A DNA stretch of 64,000 nt from Brucella intermedia LMG 3301 (GTDB lineage: Bacteria > Pseudomonadota > Alphaproteobacteria > Rhizobiales > Rhizobiaceae): contig NZ_ACQA01000002.1 of the NCBI RefSeq assembly GCF_000182645.1, forward strand, positions 1,669,001-1,733,000. Reading direction: 5' to 3'. Below are positions 24,837 to 33,926 of the stretch, in pieces. Position 1 is the first letter of the stretch. Each line of letters begins with the position of its first letter. The notes below the pieces were generated by a model. The model had not been told where the DNA came from. It searched no databases and worked only from the letters and a program-made list of their open reading frames with translations. The translations under genes and the position numbers were made by a program.

Positions 24837-26090
24837 ATGCTCAACCAAGTGGATGTAGGACAAGGCCAGCGATCGCGCTCCTTGCTCGAACTGTGCGCAG
24901 TGTTGGCTGGGGTGATCGTTTACACGTCCGCCAATGGTTTCATGACTGGCGGTCTCACTGTCACTGGGCGCCAACTGGGCTTGGGAGAGGTTCAGGTCGG
25001 ACTTATACTTGGCAGCGGCGCTTTGATAGGCGTTATCGCTGCACCGGTGTGGGGTTTTGTCACCGATGTGTGGGACAGGCGCAGGTTGCTGCTGTTGGCC
25101 GTATCGATGGTCACCATCGGGCCCGCGGCAATGGCGGTCATCACCGGAAAACTGGTTTCGCTTCTTCCACTTGTGGCCGGAGGCGCCTTGGCGGCAGCGC
25201 GTTTAACCCAAGCCGTGTTCGGCGCAGCACTGATACCGGCGGGACAGGCATATATGGCCAAGCTCACCCATTCGTCCCGACGGGTTAGCGGGATGGGCAT
25301 CCTGAGCGCAGCCATCAGTTCCGGCACGTTGCTTGGTTCCCTGTTGCTGTGGCTGACCGGGCAATTCAGCGTCGCATCAGGGTTTGCAATAATTGCGCTG
25401 CTGGGAGTAATGGCTTGCGCCGCTATTGCGGCGTTCACCTCAAAAGAGGTCTTTCACCACGAGCCAAGCAGCCGCGCATTTACCCTGCCATATCGGAAAC
25501 TGTGGCGTTATTTTGCCATGACGCTGATCGGCTTTACTTGCTACACGACCGTCCCGCCGATCTTTGCCGTACGATTAATGGACCGGCACGGTATGGATGC
25601 CGCCATGGCGGTAACACAGACGGGGCTTGTGCTGACTATCGGTGTCTTCGCCGTTTGCTTGTCGCAGGTGTTTATTGCTATCCAGCTGAAGTGGCGCCCC
25701 GCCGCGATGCTGCGTTGGGGAAGCGTGGGAATCTTTGTCGGTCTTTTGTTTCTTCTGCAGGCTGAGAGCCTAGTTGGGATGTGCCTGGCAATGGGCCTGA
25801 TAGGCTTCGCAGTGGGCTTTCTGGCGCCCGCTATACTGGGCGCGATAAGCCTCATCAGTGGCGATGGGGACCAGGGCAAGATAGGCGGCTTGAACATGGC
25901 TGCCCGTGGTCTCGGTTCAGCGATCGGCCCGGTCCTTGGCACGATGCTGTACCAGCAAAGCCCCGACGCTCCGATCTTCGGTTCGCTAGTGCTTATTATC
26001 GGTGTCTTTTCACTTACATTCTTCTTGAGCGCCGAGAATGAAAACGGAGATATGCTTCCAGTTGATATTTCATCCGGGAAGAATAAATGA
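24837..26090 (+). CDS. Major facilitator superfamily transporter
   Basis: The 417-residue protein has about 12 hydrophobic helices and an MFS loop 2-3 motif in GFVTDVWDRRRLLLLAV (the G-x-x-D-R-x-x-R type). It looks like a drug or metabolite efflux member of the 12-helix group. It starts at ATG 24837, with AGAGGA upstream, and stands 60 bases before the histidine kinase gene. Substrate cannot be inferred. A second MFS protein at 43646-45235 has a different, 14-helix plan. Confidence 0.87.
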   Translation: MLNQVDVGQGQRSRSLLELCAVLAGVIVYTSANGFMTGGLTVTGRQLGLGEVQVGLILGSGALIGVIAAPVWGFVTDVWDRRRLLLLAVSMVTIGPAAMAVITGKLVSLLPLVAGGALAAARLTQAVFGAALIPAGQAYMAKLTHSSRRVSGMGILSAAISSGTLLGSLLLWLTGQFSVASGFAIIALLGVMACAAIAAFTSKEVFHHEPSSRAFTLPYRKLWRYFAMTLIGFTCYTTVPPIFAVRLMDRHGMDAAMAVTQTGLVLTIGVFAVCLSQVFIAIQLKWRPAAMLRWGSVGIFVGLLFLLQAESLVGMCLAMGLIGFAVGFLAPAILGAISLISGDGDQGKIGGLNMAARGLGSAIGPVLGTMLYQQSPDAPIFGSLVLIIGVFSLTFFLSAENENGDMLPVDISSGKNK

Positions 26091-26149
26091 TAAACCCAGT
26101 ATTATGATCAGATAGATCCCAGATCGCAAAAGTTGACTGATAATAAGAA

Positions 26150-28246
26150 ATGAAGCGCAATCTCTCCCCCTTCCATCTGGCCTGTGCATTGGGAGCGTGC
26201 GCTGCAGCCGGCGCTTTGTATTGGGTTACTTCTGTTCCTGCTGGGTTTATCCTCCCGATTTTTATCTTGATGCGAAACAGCAATCATCGCCTGGTCTGGT
26301 TTGTTTCCGGAATATTTGCTGTTGCAGCTATCGTCGCATGCTTACTAGCATTTTCAGGTTCGACCAATCCGCTGAATCCGGCTGCCCAATGGGCAGCTCT
26401 GCTTATTACAGGTCTCGGCGTAGCGCTCGCTATTGCCTGGGAAGGTAGTTCAGAGGCTGTTGAGGAGCAGATTTCCGTAGTTTCAAGAGAAAAGAATCTT
26501 GGTCTGGTTCACCCGGAAGACCTTGACATTGCGCATCAGGCTACCTCCAGAGCGTTTTGGAGCGGCTTTCCGCAGATCATCAGGTATCGCAGTTTACAAC
26601 CGGACGGTAGCTATCAATGGACCGAATTCAGAGCGGAACCGGGTTACACTATTGCGGGCGACACACCCGCGAAGGTTTCGGCTCAGCACTTGCCATGGTC
26701 AGCAGCCGGGTCGATTGGCGAAACTGGCGAAGCAGCACGAATTGCGCTCGTGTTCGAGACAATTTTCGGGACCGGTTGGGCGATGGATACGACCGGACGA
26801 TTTACCTATGCAACGCCCAATGCTCAGACCACTATTGGGCAGACCCTCGAGCAAATGAATGAACAGTTGACGGAGCAGGAATTTCTCGACGGAGGCGATC
26901 TCGGGTGGAAAAGAATATTCCATCCTGACGAGTATGAGCGTGTCGCAACGTCGCTCCGTCACAGCCTCAAAACAGGGGAACATTGGAACAATGAATATCG
27001 TTTGAGACGATTTTCGACTGGCGAGTATGGCTGGCATCGAGTTGCCATGAGGCCAACGCGCGGGAGCGATGGACGCGTCACGGGCTGGTACGGGATGTCT
27101 ATCGATATTACAGTTTACAAAGAAACTGAGGCAGCCCTTCGCATCAGAGAGCAGGAATTGACGCAGCTCGTCAATATGCTTCCGATCCACATTATGCGGT
27201 TTTCCGGCAACGGTCGACCGATCTTTTTTAGCAAAGCAACACTGGACTACTTCGACCTTGGTGATGAATATATGGACCATTCGGAGAGCGTTTTGACGAC
27301 GATGTCCGCATCCATTCATTCCGACGACAAAGAGAGGGTCCAGACAGCGCTGCGCCATGCACTTCTAACCGCCGACAATGTTGCACTGAGATACCGCTTG
27401 CGGCGTTATGATGGGGCATATCGCTGGATGGATACGCGGGCTGAAGCCATACGCGACAAGAGCGGAATCATCGTCGAATGGTATGCCGTTTCGCTCGACG
27501 TTCACGATCAGGTGCTGGCACAAGATGAACTAAGGCTTGCCCATGAAGAGCTTGCTCATGCCAGCCAAACGGCAAATCTTGCTGAATTATCGGCTTCGAT
27601 CGCACATGAGGTATCGCAGCCCCTGACAGCTTTGTTATCCAGTTCTGAAGCGTGCCAGAGATGGCTTTCATTGGAGCCACCGAATGTCGCCCGGGCCCAA
27701 CAATCCTTGGAGCGCATTATTCGCAGCGGAAATTCTGCGCGCGAAATCATCAGCCGCATCCGCGCGCTTTTCGCCCAGTCTAACGACAACAGGCAAATGA
27801 CAGATTTGCCACGGTTGATCAACGACGCTCGTGATCTTTTGGCGGAAGAATTATCGAAAAACCGGGTGAAGTTTGAATTCGAAGCCGAAAAGAATCTTCC
27901 TTTGCTGATGCTGGATCGCATTCAGGTTCAACAGGCTCTTATCAACTTCATGCGCAACGGGATTGATGCGATCAGTTCCACCTCTCAACATCGATTGCTT
28001 CGCATTAGCGTAACGCGAAAAGACGACGTCGTCGAGACTGCGATCAGTGACACGGGTTGCGGTGTGGAATCGCCGCTGCAGATATTTGAGCCATTCTTCA
28101 CCACGAAGGCCCAAGGTATGGGTATGGGGCTGGCAATCTGCAGATCAATCATAGCGTCGCACGGTGGTGATCTATGGGTGAAAAAAAACGAACCCCATGG
28201 AGCCACATTCATCTTTACGCTGCCGATTGTGAACAATGGCGCTTAG
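26150..28246 (+). CDS. Membrane-bound PAS sensor histidine kinase
   Basis: The 698-residue kinase has three or four N-terminal transmembrane helices (residues about 8-100) and then PAS-fold modules: a partial one at about 115-175, one at 200-325 (WKRIFHPDEYERV, GWYGMSIDI) and one at 335-455. The kinase core follows, with H486 in SIAHEVSQP and N (FMRNGIDAIS), G1 (DTGCGVE) and G2 (GMGMGLAI) boxes. It would autophosphorylate on H486. The core is closely similar to that of the kinase at 33927-37403, so the two are paralogues. No response regulator is adjacent; it may share those at 37400-39103. The ribosome site is weak. Confidence 0.9.
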   Translation: MKRNLSPFHLACALGACAAAGALYWVTSVPAGFILPIFILMRNSNHRLVWFVSGIFAVAAIVACLLAFSGSTNPLNPAAQWAALLITGLGVALAIAWEGSSEAVEEQISVVSREKNLGLVHPEDLDIAHQATSRAFWSGFPQIIRYRSLQPDGSYQWTEFRAEPGYTIAGDTPAKVSAQHLPWSAAGSIGETGEAARIALVFETIFGTGWAMDTTGRFTYATPNAQTTIGQTLEQMNEQLTEQEFLDGGDLGWKRIFHPDEYERVATSLRHSLKTGEHWNNEYRLRRFSTGEYGWHRVAMRPTRGSDGRVTGWYGMSIDITVYKETEAALRIREQELTQLVNMLPIHIMRFSGNGRPIFFSKATLDYFDLGDEYMDHSESVLTTMSASIHSDDKERVQTALRHALLTADNVALRYRLRRYDGAYRWMDTRAEAIRDKSGIIVEWYAVSLDVHDQVLAQDELRLAHEELAHASQTANLAELSASIAHEVSQPLTALLSSSEACQRWLSLEPPNVARAQQSLERIIRSGNSAREIISRIRALFAQSNDNRQMTDLPRLINDARDLLAEELSKNRVKFEFEAEKNLPLLMLDRIQVQQALINFMRNGIDAISSTSQHRLLRISVTRKDDVVETAISDTGCGVESPLQIFEPFFTTKAQGMGMGLAICRSIIASHGGDLWVKKNEPHGATFIFTLPIVNNGA

Positions 28247-28320
28247 CAGCAGCAATTCGATTGCATCATTAGACCCAAGCTGATGATTTGGGATGGTCGG
28301 GGTGGACCGGAATAAATACC

Positions 28321-28355
28321 GGTTCACCGCCATAAATCAATATTAGCGGTGAACC
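28321..28355. terminator. Hairpin between convergent genes
   Basis: GGTTCACCGC (28321-28330) pairs exactly with GCGGTGAACC (28346-28355) around a 15-base AT-rich loop. It lies between the converging kinase and hydrolase genes. The T tract is poor, so termination may be partial. Confidence 0.55.
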
Positions 28356-28401
28356 AGAAATTTCTCCTGTGGCCGAAGACTACCAAGGCCAGTTCAGAAC
28401 T

Positions 28402-29361
28402 CTATTTTTTGATGAATTCCAATAAGTCTGCATTGATAATGTCCGCTTGAACGGTCGCCATACCGTGCGGAAATCCCTTGTAGATTTTGAGTTCCGCATT
28501 TTGCAGCAATTTGGCCGAAAGAGGAGCGGAGTCGGCGATCGGGACCACCTGGTCGTCATCGCCATGCATAACCAACGTCGGAACGGAAATCGACCTCAAG
28601 TCTTCCGTAAACTCCGTTTCCGAGAACGCTTTGATACCTAGATAATGAGCATTTGCGGCACCTGCCATGCCCTGACGCCACCAATTCTGAATGAGCGGTT
28701 CCGAGATCTTGGCTCCTGGTCGATTGAAGCCATAGAATGGACCGCTTGCCAGATCTCTGTAGAACTCCGAGCGATTTGCAGCCAAAGCACTTCTAAAGCC
28801 ATCGAATACTTCGATTGGCAGACCACCAGGATTGGACGGCGTTTTCACCATGATCGGCGGAACGGCCCCGATCAGTACAAGCTTCGAAACGCGGCCTTTT
28901 CCATACTTCGCCGTATAACGGGTCGCTTCTCCGCCGCCAGTCGAGTGGCCGATATGGATGGCATTATGAATTCCCAGATGTTCGATGACTGCAAACACGT
29001 CAGCGGCGTAATGATCCATGTCGTGTCCATCGCTGACTTGGGCAGAACGTCCGTGACCTCTGCGGTCGTGCGCTATCACGCGGAAGCCTTTGCCCAGAAA
29101 GAAGAGCATCTGGTTGTCCCAGTCATCTCCGCTCAACGGCCAGCCATGGTGAAACACGATGGGTTGCGCATCCTTGGGGCCCCAATCCTTGTAGAAGATA
29201 GCCACGCCGTCCTTTGTAACGACACGATTATCGCCGGAACGAGTTTTCAGGGGATTGCTGGCCTGGGCGGGTGCTGAACCCAGTGTGGTGCCGGCAGCCG
29301 CAAGGGCGATGGTGCCGGACATGATTGAACGGCGGGTGGCCGTCATTGATAGCTGTGTCAT
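28402..29361 (-). CDS. Exported alpha/beta hydrolase, haloperoxidase-like
   Basis: The 319-residue protein starts with a leader containing TATRRSIMSG and an Ala-rich stretch, which looks like a twin-arginine signal ending near ASN at residue 35. The mature part is an alpha/beta hydrolase close to non-heme chloroperoxidases and esterases: oxyanion HHGWPLSGDDW, nucleophile Ser in GHSTGGG, acid Asp in MHGDDDQVVP and His in GFPHGM. The full triad is present. ATG 29361 is preceded by TAGGAGTG. It is transcribed alone towards the kinase. True halide oxidation is not shown by sequence; esterase or peroxycarboxylate activity is equally possible. Confidence 0.88.
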   Translation of the reverse strand: MTQLSMTATRRSIMSGTIALAAAGTTLGSAPAQASNPLKTRSGDNRVVTKDGVAIFYKDWGPKDAQPIVFHHGWPLSGDDWDNQMLFFLGKGFRVIAHDRRGHGRSAQVSDGHDMDHYAADVFAVIEHLGIHNAIHIGHSTGGGEATRYTAKYGKGRVSKLVLIGAVPPIMVKTPSNPGGLPIEVFDGFRSALAANRSEFYRDLASGPFYGFNRPGAKISEPLIQNWWRQGMAGAANAHYLGIKAFSETEFTEDLRSISVPTLVMHGDDDQVVPIADSAPLSAKLLQNAELKIYKGFPHGMATVQADIINADLLEFIKK

Positions 29362-29713
29362 CTCACACTCCTAAAGGTAAATTGAAGCGACGGTTGATTT
29401 CATGAACTGATAGCTCACTTCAAAACGCTAACAGAGTTAGTTGGAGAGAGGACCTATCCTCATGATCAGCTGCGCCTCTCCCTTGGAAGCAGCATGCATC
29501 TGGTATCGATGGATCGCGGCCAAGAAAACCGACTCTCAAAAGACCACGAGGTGTAGAGGGACTGGCCAGCTGAAACCTGAATTTCGGGTGAGAGAATATC
29601 GACGCTCGTATCGCATCCTTAGACCCAAGAACAAATAGCAAGCGCAGCAGGCCCGTCTCATGATTGCAATTAACACAAACTAAGGAAATTTCGAACGTCT
29701 GGAGGGTCGATCT

Positions 29714-30088
29714 ATGGATGAGCAGGTACCAAAAAAATGGTTGGAATGGACGAGTCTATTGCTGGGACTGGCGGTCACCTATTGTGTGTTTGCATATACT
29801 GAGCGACCGTTCATTGCCTGGAACGCGGGTGCCGTGGGCACGGTGGTGGTATGTTGCTCCGTCGTGGCGATATGCCACTATCGAACCTTTGCCGAGTGGA
29901 TCAACTTTGTTCTCGGCTGCTGGATAGTGGTCACGCCTTATGCGCTCGCCTTCGAAACGCAGTTTACAGTTACTTTAGTACACGTAGTTCTTGGCAGCTG
30001 CATCTCTGTAAATGCTGCAGCACAATTGATCTGTGAAAAAAGAACGAGACGCCGGTGCGAACGTCAAATGGACGGTTCTAACAGCTGA
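29714..30088 (+). CDS. SPW-repeat small membrane protein
   Basis: The 124-residue protein has four hydrophobic helices (about residues 13-30, 36-55, 60-78 and 82-102) and two W-x-x-G-x-x-V-x-x-x-P-like units (WTSLLLGLAV and WINFVLGCWIVVTPYALAF). This pattern is that of SPW-repeat membrane proteins of unknown function. GGAGGG lies before ATG 29714. Its basic C-tail (CEKRTRRRCERQ) should be cytoplasmic. It stands alone; the flanking gaps show nothing that suggests its role. Confidence 0.75.
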   Translation: MDEQVPKKWLEWTSLLLGLAVTYCVFAYTERPFIAWNAGAVGTVVVCCSVVAICHYRTFAEWINFVLGCWIVVTPYALAFETQFTVTLVHVVLGSCISVNAAAQLICEKRTRRRCERQMDGSNS

Positions 30089-30562
30089 GTGAAATCTTTT
30101 GGGCAAAGGCGCTTCAGCGAAACTTTATCGCATGGCTTGAGAGGTCAGCTTCCAGGAGGTGAATAAGTTCCAGGATGTGTAGACGCTTTCTTTCCTATTT
30201 TTTGAGGCAAGAGATCATCGCGAGCAATGCTTCAAGCGCGACAAGCGTGTGCTCAGATTCAAAGCTCAACACACCGATCTATACTTCAGTATCGTCAATG
30301 ATAGACCTTCAATACGCGATTGGACACCTCGGAATAATAGTCTACTACAGCCTCTTGCGGTGATGATTGATGCGCACTCAATCATCCTTGTTGGAGCACG
30401 GGGTCATGTCATTGTTCAGTGCTCGAATAGCGGTCTGCCCGATCAATTAACGGTGGGTGCCTGCGAGAAGCGGCTGCATCGTTTTGTCCTGACCAACGAT
30501 GGAAGATAGGAGTGCTCCTAAATAGGCACGCTCGTCAAAAGGGCGCAAAACGGAGACTTCTT
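30089..30562. other. 470-base gap without a supported gene
   Basis: Two overlapping short frames lie here (30175-30363 and 30249-30509), but neither has a family signature or a good start signal. The last 60 bases hold the ribosome site for the next gene. A decayed gene is possible. Confidence 0.5.
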
Positions 30563-31474
30563 ATGAAACACGAGACAAGCACAAGCAAATCTGGGCCGGA
30601 AGAACTGGTACCATCGCGATATGCGGTACGTATCGGCGATATCGATGTACTGGTGGTCAGCGATGGTGTTCTTCCGCTTCCTACCGAGATGTTGGGGTAT
30701 AATGCCGACGCTGCTTCACGGGCCGAATGGTTGGACGATATGTTCCTGCCCAAGGATGCGTTCGACTGGTCTTTGAATGTAGTGGTGGTGCGTAGCGGCA
30801 ACCAGACTATTCTCGTCGATGCGGGATTGGGGCTCGACCCCGATCTTAACTTGCCCCGGGCGGGGCAGCTGGTGAAACGGTTGGCCGCAGCCGGTATCGA
30901 TCTGGCTTCCGTAACCGATGTCGTGATTACCCATATGCATATGGATCATATCGGCGGCCTTCTTGTCGATGGTGTGAAAGAGAAGCTACGCCCCGATCTT
31001 CGCATACACGTGGCGGCTGCTGAGGTGGAATTCTGGCAGTCGCCCGACTTTACCCACGTACATATGCCTGATGGCTTTCCAGAAGCGCTTAGAGCAACGG
31101 CAAAACGTTTTGCTGAACTATATCGCAATAATCTACAAACATTTGACGAGCAGTTCGAGGTAGCCCCGGGTGTCGTCGCCTATCGCACCGGCGGACATAC
31201 GCCGGGGCATAGTGTCGTTCGGCTGGCATCAGGCGAAGATCGCCTGACATTCGCCGGTGATGCGATTTTCGCAGTGGGATTTGATCATCCCGATTGGTAC
31301 AATGGTTTCGAACATGATCCGGAAGAGGCCGCCCGTGTTCGTGCACGGCTCTTGAAGGAATTGGCGGAAACTGGCGAGCAGCTCGTGGCTACCCATCTTC
31401 CCTTTCCATCCGTTGGTCGGGTGGCGCTTGAAGGTAACGCCTATCGCTGGGTTCCGGTATTCTGGGACTACTAA
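30563..31474 (+). CDS. Metallo-beta-lactamase-fold hydrolase (paralogue 2)
   Basis: The 303-residue protein is nearly co-linear with the enzyme at 19784-20695. It shares VPSRYA, IGDIDV, DAFDW, AGIDL, SVTDVV, GHTPGHSVVR and the WDY ending. The metal ligands are THMHMDHIGG, RTGGHTPGHS, FAGDAIF and ATHLPFP, so the two-metal site is complete. I chose ATG 30563, preceded by CGGAGAC, the same site as in paralogue 1; the in-frame upstream extension to 30512 lacks support. It is followed by a hairpin terminator and appears monocistronic. Function within the fold is open: lactone, ester or organophosphate hydrolysis. Confidence 0.85.
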   Translation: MKHETSTSKSGPEELVPSRYAVRIGDIDVLVVSDGVLPLPTEMLGYNADAASRAEWLDDMFLPKDAFDWSLNVVVVRSGNQTILVDAGLGLDPDLNLPRAGQLVKRLAAAGIDLASVTDVVITHMHMDHIGGLLVDGVKEKLRPDLRIHVAAAEVEFWQSPDFTHVHMPDGFPEALRATAKRFAELYRNNLQTFDEQFEVAPGVVAYRTGGHTPGHSVVRLASGEDRLTFAGDAIFAVGFDHPDWYNGFEHDPEEAARVRARLLKELAETGEQLVATHLPFPSVGRVALEGNAYRWVPVFWDY

Positions 31475-31485
31475 CAGGGTAAATG

Positions 31486-31513
31486 CCGGACACGCTCCTG
31501 TTGGTGTGTCCGG
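31486..31513 (+). terminator. Probable terminator of the hydrolase gene
   Basis: CCGGACAC (31486-31493) pairs with GTGTCCGG (31506-31513), 12 bases after the stop codon. No strong T run follows. Confidence 0.5.
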
Positions 31514-31688
31514 TGTTCAGTACCAGAGAACGCGATCGGACGAAAGATGTCTTTCGAGAAACGCTCCAACTGAACAAATACAGACTGCTCATGGACGTAA
31601 TATCTGAAAGAGTTATTATTGTTTTCAGCGATGTAGCGGGATAAATACCGGAAACTGTTCCGAACCAGATAATTCGCACTGGGGGCCG

Positions 31689-31725
31689 AGCAGATCGCTG
31701 CGCAGAAACTACGCAGCGATCTGCT
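31689..31725. repeat. Perfect 14-base inverted repeat
   Basis: AGCAGATCGCTGCG (31689-31702) and CGCAGCGATCTGCT (31712-31725) form a 14-base perfect stem with a 9-base loop. No T run follows. It could be a protein binding site, a small-RNA hairpin or a scar of mobile DNA. Confidence 0.6.
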
Positions 31726-32423
31726 GTGAGAGCGACAACGCAGGGAGGGGTTGCGTTTTTCCGACAGATACTGCCAGATCGTCGCCCCGGTTTTGGTGGC
31801 CGCTGTTGTCTGAACGCGAAGAAAAGCGCCGGTTTCACTTATAAATTTTGGTTAAATGAGAACATTCCCATCAGAACTGGACTTTCAAACGTGCTGCACA
31901 GGCGGCATGTTCAGGCAGTCTTGTGCAGGATGAGCAGGCTTGAGGACAGAGCTTCTTTTCCTCATGTTCATCCGGTTTCGCGCTGGCGGCAATCGTTTCA
32001 TTCTGGCTGGGCGGATAGATCCGCACCGATGGTACCCAGGATCCCATAACTTAACCTCCCGTCAGGTTGATGGATGGCAATTATGAGTGCTCAGTAGGCC
32101 ATGTTTCTACCGTTTTGACGAAGTGAAACGTTTAGATCATTGTTCAGGAAACCCTATCCCAAGGGCGGGGCGGTGGCATCGTCTTCCCGGCAACCTTCCA
32201 TCCCAGGTCATGCATATAAGAACTTTGAGCCAGTAATGGTTGGAAAGAAATGGATGACTGTCCCTTCTGCGGGATCGGGAAACCAAACGCTGCGAAGAGA
32301 GCTAAGCCTGTACACGAGTATGGACCTGCTACGTCTTGCATCCAATCGATCTTGCCAACCCTTGCTCCTAGCATCGCCCAGGCACCGGCAGGTCAGCCGG
32401 GCCTAACGAGCAGGGAGATTACT
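31726..32423. other. 700-base gap before the short kinase gene
   Basis: No convincing coding frame is present. Open frames here have no recognisable motif. A frame continuous with the kinase extends back to 32250 but lacks a start signal. Promoters for the kinase gene should lie in this stretch. Confidence 0.5.
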
Positions 32424-33161
32424 ATGGTGCAGCTAAAACCCGATCGAAGTGCATATAAATCTCGAGGCCCCAATTCAAATGTATTCGTATCACCTGATCT
32501 CATTGAAAGAGCAGGCGTTGCGCACGAGTTGGGTAACCTCATTCAAATTGCCGCTTCGGCGCTTAACATAATCGCCCGAAAAGCCGAGGCGGATGGACAC
32601 CCTGTGCACGGTGCCGCGATAGATGGCGCCAGAGTATCGCTGGATCGCGCGGGCGTGCTCGTGAGAAACGCAATTCGTCAGGCGGGCCGTATCGAAACCA
32701 CAGTTGAACCAATAGACGTTAAACGCTCACTCGTCGAAATTGGAGACCTCATTCGGGATAACTGGGCACCGGGACACAGGGTTGATATTCGGTTCAGTGA
32801 GCGTTTGCCAGCGGTCAGATGCTTATGCCTGGAACTTCAAAGTGCCATCCTGAATCTTGCGCTGAATGCTCGGGATTCCATGCCTGAAGGCGGCGAAGTC
32901 ATAATTGAAGCGAATGCAGTGCTACAACACAATATGCAGCAGATCGTGGAGGTGCGGGTCTCGGACAGTGGCATCGGAATGTCACCCGATACAATCAGGC
33001 GCGCATTTGATCCATTTTTTACGACCAAAGTGTCGGGATTGGGTGGCGTTGGACTTGCACTTGTTAAACGCTTCGCTGAAGACGTAGGTGGCAGCGTGAA
33101 GCTTTTCAGTGAGGCAGGGACCGGAACCACGGTTTTACTGAGGCTGCCGGGAGCTAAATAG
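32424..33161 (+). CDS. Short PAS-less sensor histidine kinase
   Basis: The 245-residue protein holds only a dimerisation/phosphoacceptor helix pair and an ATPase domain. H34 lies in GVAHELGNLIQ, the N box is LNLALNARDSM, G1 is DSGIGMS, the F box region is FDPFFTTK and G2 is GLGGVGLALV. There is no sensor or membrane segment, so the input must come from a partner. AGGGAG lies before ATG 32424, while the frame is open back to 32250 without a better start. It sits between the two PAS kinases in a signalling-rich stretch with no adjacent regulator of its own. It may act as a phosphodonor to the nearby receivers. Confidence 0.82.
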   Translation: MVQLKPDRSAYKSRGPNSNVFVSPDLIERAGVAHELGNLIQIAASALNIIARKAEADGHPVHGAAIDGARVSLDRAGVLVRNAIRQAGRIETTVEPIDVKRSLVEIGDLIRDNWAPGHRVDIRFSERLPAVRCLCLELQSAILNLALNARDSMPEGGEVIIEANAVLQHNMQQIVEVRVSDSGIGMSPDTIRRAFDPFFTTKVSGLGGVGLALVKRFAEDVGGSVKLFSEAGTGTTVLLRLPGAK

Positions 33162-33204
33162 TTTCAAATATTAATAATCACTTATACGAGTAAGTCGTTG
33201 AAAT

Positions 33205-33229
33205 GGAGGATCGGCACAGCCGATCCTCC
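33205..33229. terminator. Strong hairpin between convergent genes
   Basis: GGAGGATCGGC (33205-33215) and GCCGATCCTCC (33219-33229) form an 11-base perfect stem with a 3-base loop, placed between the kinase stop and the converging small gene. T runs are weak on both strands. Confidence 0.55.
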
Positions 33230-33255
33230 TGTCGGGGAAGCAGTTTTTACTATTT

Positions 33256-33486
33256 CTATTTCCCCCAGAGTGTTCGTCCCCCTTCCTTGATAGGCTGTGG
33301 TGTTACAGGTGATTTCTTCCGAAGTAATATTATCTGGCCTGTATTCGCCGGCTTGGAGGGGGTTTTACCCCGGATTTCGGTTTTTGTTGATGGATATTGC
33401 CAGTTCGACCCGATATGGTCACTCTGGGCTTGGGCACTACCTCCTACCAGAAGAAGTGCAGCAGCAATTTGGATAGTCGCTTTCAT
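33256..33486 (-). CDS. Small exported protein, unknown function
   Basis: The 76-residue protein has a clear signal peptide (MKATIQIAAALLLVGGSAQAQ, split after AQA). The mature part of about 55 residues is basic and Pro/Lys-rich, with no cysteines. CTGGAGAAC before ATG 33486 is a good ribosome site, which supports a real gene. It would be periplasmic or released. No family is recognised. It faces the short kinase gene across a hairpin and is divergent from the giant kinase. Confidence 0.65.
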   Translation of the reverse strand: MKATIQIAAALLLVGGSAQAQSDHIGSNWQYPSTKTEIRGKTPSKPANTGQIILLRKKSPVTPQPIKEGGRTLWGK

Positions 33487-33926
33487 AGTTGTTCTCCAGT
33501 GTCAGACTTACGCGACATGGCGCAATATGAAAGGTAAAGGTCCCCTCTTCCTCGGACGATCATACCGTTGGACGGATATCCCTATCGGGATGGCTAGCGG
33601 AGGACAGTATTGAGCTCAGGAAAGAGCACCTTCTTGCACTGGTTCTGCGACGAAAATGGGAATATCCGCGAGTAAACGGCGCTAGGGAGCAGGACTCGGT
33701 ACCCCGTAATTCAGTGCAGGAGAAAGGGCTGGGGCGTTGTGGCCCCTTTTGTCCGTGGGGTAATGGTTACGCTCAGATCAGCCTGTGAGCTGGTAAATGA
33801 CAAGGTTTTTACGCTGCATACAGAATAAGCGGTGCAGTAATGAAGATATATATGTTTCCATAGCATGCCATCCGGCGGCGTTGGGATTAGACTCCACCGG
33901 GATGAAAGCTGAGAAGGCTGCAGCAA
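33487..33926. other. 440-base gap with one terminator-like hairpin
   Basis: The gap lies between the small exported gene and the giant kinase. It contains GGGGC (33731-33735), a short loop and GCCCC followed by TTTT (33742-33750), a good plus-strand terminator shape although no plus-strand gene precedes it. A short untranslated RNA ending there is possible. Nothing else is supported. Confidence 0.45.

Noticed and set aside
30175..30509. Two overlapping short plus frames before the second hydrolase
   Set aside because: No good start signal, no family pattern, and conflicting frames; treated as gap.
31389..31838. Minus-strand 149-residue frame after the second hydrolase
   Set aside because: It overlaps the hydrolase end antisense and spans its terminator and the 14-base hairpin; composition looks random.
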